Source of the DNA: Sclerotiophoma versabilis | Lineage: Eukaryota > Ascomycota > Dothideomycetes > Pleosporales > Didymellaceae | Length of the DNA: 64,000 nucleotides | Assembly (NCBI GenBank): GCA_012274445.1 | Contig: JAAROD010000093.1 | Location: forward strand, 620,001-684,000 | Direction of reading: 5' to 3' | In this document: in pieces, positions 24,636 through 35,970 of the stretch | How positions within the stretch are numbered: position 1 is the stretch's first letter | Layout of the letters: each line of letters begins with the position of its first letter | Position numbers and translations under genes: made by a program | The notes under the pieces: generated by a model | Database searches by the model: none | What the model was told of the DNA's origin: nothing | What the model saw: the letters and a program-made list of their open reading frames with translations, nothing else

Positions 24636-26021
24636 CGAAGTGATGCTCCATTATAGACGAACGTCAGATTCAGTAGTGAGCCTTGTGACAAGGATTTGAT
24701 CGTCTTCCATACCATTGGTCACCCTCTGTCTTGCCTCTGAGTCCATGCGCGCATGGTCATCATTGCTTCGAAGCGAGCATATCTGACTTGGCCATAGCGG
24801 CCTCATCGGGTATTCTTGCCCGCCTGTTGATAGATGCATGGTTGGGAATCGCCGGGAGTAGTAAGCCGAAACGCACTCGTGCTTGTAAACACAAGGCAAG
24901 CTCTGATAGTATCGAGAGTGACGGCGTGGGATGCAGCTTTGAGTTTGTCCAGGGAGACGATTGCCATGAGTCACTTATAGGCTCCCAATGCGCTTCAGTA
25001 GCTAGGCAATGTGCACATGTGAATCGGGTCATGTGCCATTTTGATAATAGCGGGCAGATAGTATCGAACATGGTACCGAAGACACTGTGTCCGGCCTGTC
25101 GGGGATGAAAACACTATATTCTTACCGCACAGCCGCACGCCACTTTCATATTAGGGGGTCGAGAGATCTCATCCGTATATCGCTCGAACGTTGACATTTA
25201 TGAGCAGGCTCTACACTGGTTAACGGTCCTTCCTGGCTGTTGTTTTCCGCAAAGCCAAGGAAGCATTCCAGGAAGGAAGCCACTTCCAGCCGATATCCAG
25301 AGCAGGTTTCGTCCTCTGCCGTGTTCTGTGTAAGGCTTGCGACCTTCGTTAGTTCTTCAGTCCGCTCTGCTGGCCATACCAAGCGCATGAGCGCTCTGTG
25401 AACTTACTGTGTTGGGGAAGATACGATCAGGCGTGTAACACGTACCCAGTACCATGGATGGCCTTTGCCGCTATCTCTCGTGGCGATGGTCACATGCTGG
25501 CAGTGAGATTAGGTGAAGACGTCAGAGATTTCAATGGACATTAATCCAGAGCTTGAACCCAATCGATTGTATCGGCATGCTCCTTCCTTGCCCGTGCATT
25601 ACTCGCGGCGCCGAGCAGACCAACCTAAATGACTCAAGAGTCGATCGCATTGTCGACATGATGGGTAGCACGTTTGATTAGCTCGCCGCTACGGGTCAAC
25701 CAAAGTCAAAGCAAGAAAACATTGAGATTGCCCAATTTCATGATTTGCGTAGTATTGATGCGCCTTCACATCTTTCTGATCGGGCTGAGACTGACAACGC
25801 CATGGTGGAAGTCGTTGTTACTAGTGTGTCGAATACACCTATGTATGTAAAAGAAAGGCAAGCTCTTTGAATACTGCCTGATTTTGCAATTTGTGGTCCC
25901 TTCATATAGGTCGCCCGCAACTCTGGACGCGTCCCGCGTTAAGCGCTACTGCTCGCTGCATGCTGAGATTCTGCCCAGCGTTTCAGGGATAGGTGTGGGG
26001 CAGCGGGAATATGCCTCAAAC
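24636..26021. other. Unassigned DNA
   Basis: Short frames on both strands, nothing recognisable and no repeats seen. Confidence 0.4.
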
Positions 26022-26753
26022 CTAGACATGTGTCTGCAAAGAATTAAAGTCCTGACTCGGTAGGGCAGCCAGGGATTTTGCAATGTATAATCGTAACCTC
26101 CGGCGAATCCTTTTGCGAACCTTCTTTCGACAAGCCTGGATCTGCAGAGTCTGGCCCTCTTCCAATGTCTTTAGTTGGCGTAAGGTGAAGAAGAAATCCT
26201 GGGGCCCAAATCCCCCGAAGATTTGCATTGAGGGGCGAGGTGACTTTCCATCCAGCATGGTTGAGAGGCCATATGCGGATGGACCAATAACGTTCTGTAC
26301 AAGGTTCGCGATATGCAAGCTCTCTGTGAGCGTACAAAATGCCACAGTGCGCAGAAGATTTATCCATTGATTCTGTCGGCACACCATCACATCTGTGGCA
26401 TACACCTGTTCGCCAACCTTGAAGATAGTACCAATGGATATGATTATTTCATCAATGTCTTGTGGCATTCGATCCATCGCTATGTGATCCATTTTCTGCG
26501 CTGCATTAGCTCCAATTACAAGCCGGCTAACCCCTTTCTGCATACGTACTGAACGGACGTGAACTTTCAATTGTAAAAAACCCATGCATAGGCTGGGAGA
26601 ACAACTTGTCCACCCGAGTCGGTATTTACTGGCATATCTTTGTAGCGAAGTTGAGGAGGACTGCAATAGAGTTCTGTAAAGTAAATGGGAAGTTTTATAT
26701 GATGCTTGCTCTTGAAGGATTCGGTAGCGAATGCGCATCATGCCAAGCACCAC
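26022..26753 (-). CDS. Hypothetical protein (weak)
   Basis: A 243-residue frame, basic at the C-terminus (KKVRKRIRRRLRLYIAKSL). The middle (IGTIFKVGEQVYATDVMVCR) looks protein-like. No family is recognised, and overlapping frames on both strands make the coding call uncertain. Confidence 0.3.
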   Translation of the reverse strand: MVLGMMRIRYRILQEQASYKTSHLLYRTLLQSSSTSLQRYASKYRLGWTSCSPSLCMGFLQLKVHVRSVRMQKGVSRLVIGANAAQKMDHIAMDRMPQDIDEIIISIGTIFKVGEQVYATDVMVCRQNQWINLLRTVAFCTLTESLHIANLVQNVIGPSAYGLSTMLDGKSPRPSMQIFGGFGPQDFFFTLRQLKTLEEGQTLQIQACRKKVRKRIRRRLRLYIAKSLAALPSQDFNSLQTHV

Positions 26754-28241
26754 TGCCTTGATCGAGCGTAAAAGTCAAAGAGCCTTCGATTGCTATCTCT
26801 GGTCGCCGTAGTTGCAACCACAAGTACTTCAAATTTACTTTTTCTTCTGAGTCCGCTCTTTCAGGAAACAGTCTAGCCAAGAGAAGTACGCGCTTGGGAA
26901 TTCATGGACTTCCCATATTAAGGAAGGCCATGCAGCAATCTCGCCCACCTGGATTACGGAAGCGTTGAATACCGAGGCACCGTGGCAACTCCTTCTGTCC
27001 GCTGTAGAGACGAAGTTTGGGACTCAAGGTACTAGGTACGTAGGACGTCCATCCCTGCATGAAGTGCATTAGCAGTGAGAGAAATCATCTCGGCGAACCG
27101 GACCGCAGAGATGAGAGATTTCACCGCCCCTGTCAGGACCGCAGCGCGGCTAACTCGCTGTGCGAAAGCGGGCAGCAAGGATGCAAGGTAGACACTGGCT
27201 CCGAGGGAATTTACCGTTAGTATGCGCCACAAAACGAGCGATGGATTATCGAGCGCTCGCCACGACAAAGAAGGGCTTGAAACGGAGATAACTTGTAGCG
27301 AGAGAATTGGGTTCTCGGGTGAAAGGCTACCTGTCAATCAGCTGGTCTGCATGAAGTGCATAGTTACAATGGGACTTCTCTCAAACTAGATACCTGCACG
27401 TCGCCAGCATCAAAACGTCTTGCAACGCCAGAAGCGCCGCGGTAAACCGCTAGGGTTAGCTGCGAACGCCCCCGTTCGCAGTCAGCCGTGCAATGTAACG
27501 CATGGTAGCGTGAGGCGCGACGCCTCTCCTGTGAGCCGATGGGTTGAATCTTCAGAACCATCCTCGTCGCAAGATCGTGTCCAAATGGTTCGTTTATTAA
27601 TTTATTTTCAAACGCAATATCACTGACTTGCGCATTGGGACTCGTGCTGATGGGCTCACTTACGCACGCTCGAAGGAATGCTCTCGCGCGGCACCAACTA
27701 AGGCGGCAGCAGGGGTCTGTCTTGCAACACTCCTTGCTATGCGCTTGCTGGCATATGCGGGTAGCACTAACAATGTTTATTGTGGGCACTGATCTGACCC
27801 GTTGGATGTGGCCATGTTCAGCTCTGTGTTTGTATCACTTATCAGAAGATAGGATACAGCAGCTTCCGGTTTTACCCTCGTATCACCCTGCATATAATAC
27901 TTGGACCGTAATGCCCATCAGCCTGTACGTCTGCTATAGTCAGAAAATCGAAAATTGCATGCAGCTGACAGGCGGAAATGGCTCTAGATGCTTCCAGGAT
28001 ATAGCATTCGTGCATCTTAAATGACGAAGTTCCAAGAAAGATAGAATCATAATAATCACCCCCGCTGTCGGTGAATAGCACGCATCGCAAGCTCTAATTT
28101 TTGACTTGGCGTTCTGATTATTTGTACGGGAAACAGAGATAGCTATAAAAATTCTTGCAAGGAGAGGGCTTACATGCACCTAAGCTATCACCCCTGCAGC
28201 AATGGTGGCAATATCTTACTTGCTACTTTGTTGGGAGCTTC
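26754..28241. other. Unassigned DNA
   Basis: No recognisable gene or repeat. Short frames around 27.0-27.8 kb have no family features. Confidence 0.4.
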
Positions 28242-29586
28242 TCAGCGAAGTAGGACCTCCCGAACCGAATTCTATAGTTTTTGGTCTGCTGAACTATTTT
28301 ATGTTGAAAGTTCAGTAAGAAACATGATGCTACAATAAAGATCTCTATATAAATGTAAGCGGGCGAAGCATAACGAGCTAAAATGCTTACCATTTTTCTT
28401 TAGAAAGGCCATTTGGGAATACCTTATCTCCTTCGGCCACCATGGTGGCTTACCAAAACGATGACGTGGCTCTAACAGTCTGCGCCAGCGGGCCAATTCT
28501 TTTCGCAGATCCTTTACCCAGATGTCGGCAAGCTGCTCCCTAAGAGTGTCAGAGATCAACAGAATAGACCGTGAACAAGGAGCGTTGGCAGTAGTACGGG
28601 TGTTTATAGTGTTCGCCATTACAACCTGGCCTTGTGAAGATGTGGACACATCTTCTTCTTCTTCTTCTTCTTCTTCTTCTTCTTCTTTAGCACCGAACTG
28701 TTGTGATGGTAAAGCAGGGAGGTCTTCCGACGTTGTTTGGTGTTGTGGCGCCTTGTGTACACCTTTGAGGAGGCCTTGTCTTTCGAACGTCTGGCACGGG
28801 TTGTTTTGACTGTATACCAAGTCTGCCAACGTACTGGTGTGGTGATTCAATCGAGGCGATGCTGACACGTCGAACTGGAATTGAGGAGCGGAGGAGCTGG
28901 TAAGGTTTCAAAAGGCGCTGTACAAAGATGGCGTGGCCACATTGTATGTTAGATTGGCTGGAAAATGCGTCCTTTGGGGGCAAGCTGTGGAGCGATTGAT
29001 GCCAGTATTTGATAAATTCTCCCTCAAAACCTGGCCCTGTGAAGGTGTGGATGCATCATCTCCTTCCTTAGCACCGAGCTGTCCTAATGAGAAAGCGGGA
29101 AAGTCTTCCGTTGCCAGCATTTTTTGATGCTGTGGCGCTGAAACTGGAGTGCCGGCTTGAGTTGTGGCGCCATTCTGGACTTGTTAGGTCGGTGCTGGTG
29201 ACGTGGACATCAAAGGCACACACCTGCTTGTGCAGCCATTGCTGTAGCACTTTCGAGTCCAAAAAGGTATCGTATCTGGCCTGGACTTCTTCAAGGTTGA
29301 CCTTTCGCGTGTCCTCAGGTATTTGATGACATGCATTCGCTGAAAGAATGAATGAGCCTGACACAACATGATGACCACGTTCTATCAAAGGCACAGGATG
29401 GTCAAAAGGGTCGACTAGCTCTGTTCTTTTGGTAGGGTGCAGGTTGACAAGTACGCAGACACGTCCTGGCATATGTCCCAAAATGATCCTTGTCGCTTTG
29501 GTTGCGTTGCACACCAGTTTGTGCTTGATGGCGAGTCGCTGATTCTCCACAAGATCATTGGAGCAGGAAGCCCATTCTTTTGGCAC
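28242..29586 (-). pseudogene. Broken hypothetical gene with internal duplication and poly-Glu tract
   Basis: The minus strand reads as a multi-exon gene. The N-terminal exon runs from 29586. A 50-bp intron (donor GTGTGT, branch CTAAC, acceptor AG just before the NGATTQAG segment) leads into the second exon. A TGA at 28908-28910 then interrupts an otherwise open frame, and a later GTAAGC donor near 28390 may lead to a last exon ending about 28242. Two segments are an internal duplication: APQHQKMLATEDFPAF...GAKEGDDASTPSQGQV and APQHQTTSEDLPALP...GAKE(E)n-DVSTSSQGQV. The C-terminal WWPKEIRYSQMAFLKK recalls the DUF2841-type fungal proteins, but weakly. The TGA is in a position that would be CGA without a C-to-T change. 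Confidence 0.5.
28651..28687. repeat. Trinucleotide microsatellite (TCT/AGA)n
   Basis: About twelve tandem TCT units. On the minus strand they encode a run of glutamates in the hypothetical gene above. Confidence 0.95.
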
Positions 29587-30245
29587 GACTATTGTGAGCT
29601 CATCGTACGGAGTAATTTGGGTCGCTATCGCGATGCGTAACGCTTAACGGTAACATTCTAATTGCGTCTACTGCGTCTTCCAAACTTCGAACTTGAAACC
29701 ATCCCCTTTCCTTAAGGCTGCACGTGTTGACTGCGTACGCCATCCGAGACGCGACTTTCCAAGGTCAAAACCTTGACGCAGTAGCGATTGGCCCATTTTT
29801 CCACTTCAAAACTTCGGACAACCTGTAGAAGTTAATCAGAAAGCAACTAGCGCAACTATAGTATTGGGCAGCATCACTTTCTTTGCGGCGCATGTTGGGC
29901 TGTTTGGCGGCGGACGCGGTATGCTCCTTGAGGTAGGTGATTCTGACATAGCGAGTAGGCAAGACGAAGAAAAATCTGAAGAAGGGGATGCCAAAGCCGT
30001 CTATTGTGTTCAGCCATCGCTAAGAGTAAAAAATCGAACATGTCGAGCCATCAGAAAAGTGACAGATATGCCAAGAACTTCACGTATGTAGCGCTTAGAC
30101 CACGATCAATATCATCGATGTCTCCACTCTTGGCGTGCAGGCCGTATGGCACCGCTACCGTAGTGTTGTCAGCTTGTCAGCTCTCTACGAAAGAATTCGA
30201 GTAACCAAACATTCTCCTCTCATTCCAAATTCTCAATTTTCCATC
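29587..30245. other. Intergenic region between divergent genes
   Basis: It separates the minus-strand gene ending its 5' side at 29586 and the plus-strand gene at 30246, so it would hold both promoters. Nothing else is recognisable. Confidence 0.45.
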
Positions 30246-33108
30246 ATGTCGAACGTTATGGTCAATAAAGCGGGTTTTGTGGTAGTCCAATCAAGCTTAT
30301 TTGACCACATGCGACAGCATTGCCAGAGTTGTCGAGGCTTCAATCTGTCCTTTGAAGACTTGCCCGACGGACGCATTGCAATCGCGACGTCCAAGCATTG
30401 TAAGAACACACACCAATTTGCCAAAAAATCTCAGGCACTCAATCGGTTTATAAAACATGCACCAATCGGAAACAAGTGGCGCAAGAGACAGTGTGAACTT
30501 GGACTGATCACAGTGGAAGATTACGAATATATAGTGCGAAGCCTCTCCTGTCGCTCAGACGTATTATTCAGAGGCGCGCATCGCGAGCAGAATAGTGAGA
30601 GTGACCTCGTTGTTGTGGTTGGACAGAGGCTAGCCGATCTTACGAAAGCTTCTCTCGACAACCTCTATCTTCAAAGGTCCTTCGCTTATTTCCAGGTACT
30701 ACTGCTCCTATCGTACTGCGAGTTCCTCCTAAATAGAGGCATTTCAGTCGACGTCGTGGATGAGCTCGTCCAAACCATCGCGAACGTCAGAGAGCGTGAC
30801 CGGAAAGAGCTCCTGAGGACTATCCCATGGATTCACAAGCTTATTAACGCGCTTGTTTGTCAAGGATGAACCGTCTTTCGAGCAACTGAATTGTTCTTTC
30901 GAGCAACTGAATTGTTCTTTCTCAGTATGTCATGAAGGTTGGTTCTCAATGTCAAGCTGATTGTAAATTCATAGATGCCCTGTCTACTACCGATCTGATG
31001 CGAATCAGAGACGATGCAAACTATGACTCAATTCTCGAACACCTTTCGGTAGATCCGGTTGTGATGCGGAACTACGACGACTGCTTAACGTCGCACTACA
31101 CTATTCCTGGACTCATTACTTCTCTGCTTGATTCTGTTGGTATATCGGATCAAGAAGGGTAAAGTTTCTTGGAAAACGTAATGAACGAGTAGTCTAACTA
31201 TGAGTACAGGCTTACTGCAGTTTACGGTACACTCGGTTACGACCTCCCAAATTGTCACCTGAGAACGGAAGATGTTTACGTGGTCCAGCCCGTGAAAAAA
31301 ATGTCCAGCTTCTCGTCGTTCCCCAGAATTCATAATGTCGACCCAAAGATCCTTCGTTATGGACGGTAAGACTGTCCTCCATAGTTTACAGCTTCAGGAA
31401 TTTCGGGAAGCTGACCAATTAACCCCCAGATACTCCAGGGAATGATTCTCTTAGCGTGTGTACGGAGCATCAGAATACCATTTCGAATATTGCGCAGCCG
31501 CTGTTATTACTCATCTGTGCAATTGGAGCCCTTCCAAGGATCATGATAGACCGAGCAGGATTACTCCAGACAAGGTGGAATGAGGATGGCGGTCAATACC
31601 AAGTTGATTCGCAAAAAGCCTCTCTTGACGAATGTCTTAAAAAATTGTTCTCACATCCCAGTCAACTGCGCCTAGTTTTTGACTATCTACTTTCAAGTGC
31701 AGCCATTAAAGTGGAACGATCAGATGATGTCGAGATCATACGTACTTCGACATCAGCTAGTTCGCATGACCCCTCGACATATTGGATGGAACAGGTACTC
31801 CGGTTATTCTGTCACATTTTCCCCCGTGAGCCTATGGATCTGTAAGTTAATCAGTCAGCTCATGTCGATTTACAAGCTGACAACCCAAGACCACTCTCAC
31901 AGAGAAAGCAGGTGTTAGCAGTACTGGATAGTGTATTAGAATTTTACACGACAACTGGTAAGGAGATCCCATCTGACGACGAGGTTATCGAGACTTTACT
32001 TGCGGTTTCCAAATGTGGACCTTTGTCTAAACAGCATCGTATTCTCTCGCTGACTGACCCGTTGCTGAAGAGGACGGCAAGCGCACCTCGCCTACAAGCC
32101 GAAGCTGTCTATCAGCGGAGCGTGCTTTTCCGTCTCAAAGGAGATATTGCCAGTTCGAATCAGCTCTTGGAAGACTTCCTCAATCGTACGGACACAGCCA
32201 TACGCTTGAAAACGCATTACGTCATTGGGCAACTGCATCTTTCTAGAGCAACTAATTATGCCTACAAATTCAAGTTCTCCTTGGCTAAGGAAGAAGCGCA
32301 ACTGTGGACCCCTCTAAACTCAGACCTTACCGAGAAGAAGTTCGATGTAATGTGGAACCAGATATACTCAGCTGGCAAGATACTGAGAGGACAAGGCCAA
32401 TTTGAGCTTGCATGCGAGTTGTATACGAAATGTCTCGAAACACCAAGTCTTCGCGATTCCAAGAAGCACTTGGTTCTATCTTATCTTGTGGACACTTACG
32501 TCGAAATTCATCATCTACGACGGAGTACTCATCCACCACATGCGGAGGATTTGCTCAATACGGCTTCGGGGATGGTTAGGACGGAGATCGATCATTTAAG
32601 ACTGCACGGACCACGTTCAAAGGGGTTCCGCCGGTTACTTCTTTCACTCTCTGAGGTTGAGATCCGGCGAAGTCAGCTTGTCGCGGCGGAGCGTCTACTT
32701 CGAGAAGTCTTCAGCATATATGAGACTCTGGTTGAGCCTGATATTGTTGACCGGCTTGGTCATATTCGAGCTTCCATAGCTCTGGCACGCATCTCTCCTC
32801 TGGACCAGACCGAATCATACTGGTTGAGCGCACTGAACTTGGGCCGAAAATACTATCCACTTGAGGAAGAGGTTTTCACTGTTGCAATCATACATCTTTT
32901 CCTTTGCATCACACGCCTTCAGCTTAATGATATCCAAGGGGGCAGAGCTGCGTTTGACTATGCAGCAGGAATTTGTCTCAAAAATCCACCACAATTTCTC
33001 ATACCTGGGGCTGGCACATACTTGTTTGAGGAGGCGCAAGACCGCATACAGTCACTTGCTGGCTGGACAATACCCAGGCACGAGTGGTCCTCGGAGCTTG
33101 ACTCATAG
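30246..33108 (+). pseudogene. Decayed fungal protein with TPR-like C-terminus
   Basis: The first exon starts at ATG 30246 (MSNVMVNKAGF). It is stopped by TGA 30867-30869 at a place where the downstream frame reads TVFRATELFF, so the codon was probably TGG. The 21-bp segment encoding RATELFF is tandemly duplicated just after it. Later exons are recognisable: 30932-31158, 31210-31365 (51-bp intron between, branch CTAAC), about 31432-31842, and 31891-33108, with an intron ending in CAACCCAAG. The join at about 31366-31431 does not keep frame. The last 400 residues are helical repeats (LQAEAVYQRSVLFRLKGD, LACELYTKCLETPSLRDS, LLLSLSEVEIRRSQLVAAER) like tetratricopeptide units found behind the nucleotide-binding module of some fungal STAND proteins. 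No P-loop was found, so no function is assigned. Confidence 0.55.
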
Positions 33109-33231
33109 ATACATATCAACAAATAAAATCAAGCCACTTGATCGCTATCAAACATGGTGTTCGCAATACTGCTCGTGACTAGGCAGTCGTGGGGAGGGGT
33201 CATGGGCGCCAAGCAAAGATAATGATTGGTA

Positions 33232-33281
33232 CCGTGCCAAGTCACCGCTCGGGTCGGTTCACCGCCCGGGTCACCCCACCA
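33232..33281. repeat. Left terminal inverted repeat of pogo copy 2
   Basis: 50 bp, perfect reverse complement of 35342-35391. Confidence 0.95.
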
Positions 33282-33384
33282 TCTCCACCACCCAGATAGA
33301 AATGAGGTTATTCAACCACGTACAATAGCTATTATTACAGAAAAAGTTGGTAGATTAGACTGTTAACTACTGCAAAGCTTTTGA

Positions 33385-35298
33385 CTATCTTAGTTTTCTT
33401 GTAGGCCTAATAACGCGGCCGCTGCCTGACTGTCTAAGTAGGGGCGTCGGGGAACGCTCATGAACCACCTGTGGCCGGCGCCGTCCAGCACCTCCACCAC
33501 GCTTTGTTACTTTTGACTGCGATTTCGCTGAAGCCTTGCTCCTTGCCTGTTTAGGCTTACTGGATGCTTTCTGTGCGTCTTTGAGCTCTTTGGCAGCTAA
33601 TCTTTCAGCCTTCCGAGCGTCCTTTTCTGCCTGCTCTTGGGCCTTCTTTTGAGCCCTCTTTTCCGCGTCTTCCAACCTCTTCTTCGTGGCATCTGCCTGC
33701 TGTTTAGCCTTAAGGAGCTTGTTGTTGAACTCAATTTGCTTCTTAGTCACCTTTGCAGCCTCAGCTTCAAGGTCTTCCTTCTCCTTCACTCTCATACGGT
33801 GATTTGCACGTGCAACGGCACTAGAATCAAAGAAAGTAGCACCACCTTGCACATTAGGGTCTCGCGGTGACAGTGGTAGCACTTTCTTCTTCTTATTACG
33901 CCTCTTCTTGGCTTCTGCAGCGTCTTTGAAGCCTTGTATTTGGTGATCTTTAGGCTCATTAAGCACGTGGTACTGATGCACTTGTTGTATCACTGAGTTG
34001 GCTGCCTCAACGTCCCCATACTTCACTGCACGGTTCAAATCAGACTTGCAACGCAACCAATTAGGTTCAGAAAGAGCAGACTGAGGCTCAGTTTGTGCTG
34101 GAGGTGTTGCAGGTGGTGAAGGAGTTGGTAGGGGTGGTGGTTTCTTGAATCGATCAAGTATGACGTCCGCGTCCGGTGGGTTGATTCCCGTGGATTCAAA
34201 AGCACTCAACACCAACTTCTCGGTGAATGTATCAACCCAAGCAGGCCAGAATAGGCTTATAAAGTCTCCCTTGTTCAGTGGGATCCATCCCTCAGTAAAA
34301 TGATTGTGTTTGACCAGTTCTTTGGTGTAGTTTTGACTCAGTGACTTGAAGCAAGCCACATCCAGTGGCTGCAGCGCATGGGTAGCGTGTGGAGGGAAGA
34401 TAAGCAGTAAAATTCGATGCTTATCACAGTAGTCGATGAATCTTCTTGTCACGTGGCTGCTGTGGCCGTCAAGGATCAATAACCTGTACTTTCTCCGAGC
34501 TTTCCGCTTGGTAGGGGGATCAAACACCTTCTTGAGCCACTCAACACCAAGATCATCGTTCGCCCAGCCTGTGGAAGACACTCCAACGTACAGTGAATGC
34601 TTCTTTGGTTCGATTTCCCTTACCCAGTTGGCTTGGATCTTGTTTCCGCTGGCTGAAAAGATCACTGCTGGGGGTAGGGTTGTCCCATCGGCACATATAG
34701 CACCTATCACGGTGATCCAGTCCCGGTTACCATCGTGAGAGGCTTGTTTAAACCGTCTCTGCTTATGCAGTACCTTATCAAAGACTCTCTTAGTCTTACC
34801 AAGTACCCCAATCATAAATCCCTTCTCGTCCATGTTGTATGTGTTCTCGGGAAGGACATCGAACTCCGTCATTCTAGTGTGCAGGAGCTCAAAATAAGCA
34901 CGGTATCTTTCACTGTTATCAGCGTCGTGACGATCGGTATCCATAGGGGTGGTCCAGGCCGTGGTAAGTGTGTCGGGGTAACGTTTTAAGAGCCTTGATA
35001 CCCAGCTATATGAGGGCTCCCATCGACACAAAGGCGTTGCAAAGTTAATTATCATTTGTCTTGTAGGTGGTATATGTCTCTCTGTGAGTGCTCTGATGTA
35101 TTGTACAAGCTCTGCCTCATTGCGTGGGTGTAGGAGACGTTGATGTAGCTGGGACTCTGCATGGGACGTTCTCCGACCCTTGTGGTTCTCCGTCAAAGTA
35201 GTGCTGGAACACTTATGTTTTTTGGCAAGTGTCCGGTACGGAACAGAAACCCCTGGCTTTAATCCCTTTATCTCTGCAAGGGCACTTTGTAAAGTCAT
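33385..35298 (-). CDS. Pogo/Fot1-type DDE transposase, intact
   Basis: A 637-residue protein without introns. Residues 1-50 carry a psq-like helix-turn-helix (VPYRTLAKKHKCSSTTL). A CENPB-type second DNA-binding region follows at 58-115 (NEAELVQYIRALTERHIPPT, SYSWVSRLLKRYPDTL). The DDE core of about 200 residues shows the acidic contexts YNMDEKGFMIG, LLILDGHSSH and LQPLDVACF. A Pro-rich linker leads to a long Lys/Glu coiled-coil tail and a basic C-terminus. It should bind the 50-bp ends and cut and paste at TA. Copies 3-5 in this window are relatives with the same domain order. No stop or frameshift is present. Confidence 0.95.
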   Translation of the reverse strand: MTLQSALAEIKGLKPGVSVPYRTLAKKHKCSSTTLTENHKGRRTSHAESQLHQRLLHPRNEAELVQYIRALTERHIPPTRQMIINFATPLCRWEPSYSWVSRLLKRYPDTLTTAWTTPMDTDRHDADNSERYRAYFELLHTRMTEFDVLPENTYNMDEKGFMIGVLGKTKRVFDKVLHKQRRFKQASHDGNRDWITVIGAICADGTTLPPAVIFSASGNKIQANWVREIEPKKHSLYVGVSSTGWANDDLGVEWLKKVFDPPTKRKARRKYRLLILDGHSSHVTRRFIDYCDKHRILLLIFPPHATHALQPLDVACFKSLSQNYTKELVKHNHFTEGWIPLNKGDFISLFWPAWVDTFTEKLVLSAFESTGINPPDADVILDRFKKPPPLPTPSPPATPPAQTEPQSALSEPNWLRCKSDLNRAVKYGDVEAANSVIQQVHQYHVLNEPKDHQIQGFKDAAEAKKRRNKKKKVLPLSPRDPNVQGGATFFDSSAVARANHRMRVKEKEDLEAEAAKVTKKQIEFNNKLLKAKQQADATKKRLEDAEKRAQKKAQEQAEKDARKAERLAAKELKDAQKASSKPKQARSKASAKSQSKVTKRGGGAGRRRPQVVHERSPTPLLRQSGSGRVIRPTRKLR

Positions 35299-35341
35299 CG
35301 TGGCGTTGAGTTGCTGGGGTGCGCAAGGTGGGTGTGAAAGT

Positions 35342-35391
35342 TGGTGGGGTGACCCGGGCGGTGAACCGACCCGAGCGGTGACTTGGCACGG
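35342..35391. repeat. Right terminal inverted repeat of pogo copy 2
   Basis: 50 bp, perfect reverse complement of 33232-33281. Confidence 0.95.
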
Positions 35392-35970
35392 TAATGGATA
35401 CAGCCTCTTCCCGCGGGGTCGTCCGGCATCTCTCTAGCAGCGTCCCTTTTCCGATGCCCTCCTTCCGATGTTCTGTTGCCGTTTTAGATTGTTGCAGTCC
35501 GCATTTTGAGGCGCACCATGTCTTCCGAAGTGTTAACAACACGTGAAACGAGGCCTGGTTTGTCCGAGAAACTAGAAAAGTTGCCCTTTCTCGACTGTAC
35601 CCGATTGATTCGTACAACAACACTCTCTAAAGACCTGGCTTTTGCACATAGATTACGAGTGGGCTTTTATCTAGCTGGATACTCCATGCGAGCTCTGGAA
35701 TGACACCATTCACACGGAGTAGGGAACCTTGCTCAATTATTGTAGTAGCGCTAGTTTCGTCGGGTCAGGGCTCCGAAGGCAAATCTTGAGGCAGCAGTGA
35801 CGTTGATCGCTGGGGACTTGTGAGCTTGCAGGGTGCATGCTATCTGACTATAGGTTCTGCCCCACTATTCATAGATTAACTTTACAGGGCAGGTAGCCAT
35901 AGAGATCTTAGACCACGTGATATGTGCTAGATAGAAATAGGCTTAGTACTGTTTTAGCGCCTCTACGGTA
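35392..35970. other. Unassigned DNA between two transposons
   Basis: No gene recognised. The stretch ends in the TA target of the next element. Confidence 0.5.

Larger units (their letters stand above)
33232..35391 (-). mobile_element. Apparently intact Fot1/pogo-like transposon (copy 2)
   Basis: A 2160-bp element with perfect 50-bp terminal inverted repeats (33232-33281 and 35342-35391, starting ccgtgccaagtcaccgctcg) flanked by TA at 33230-33231 and 35392-35393. One uninterrupted 637-codon transposase lies between the ends. It shows no decay, unlike the other copies in the window, so it is either a recent arrival or still active. Confidence 0.95.

Noticed and set aside
30246..33108. NLR/STAND immune receptor
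   Set aside because: Only the helical-repeat C-terminus fits; no P-loop or NB-ARC/NACHT motif was found.
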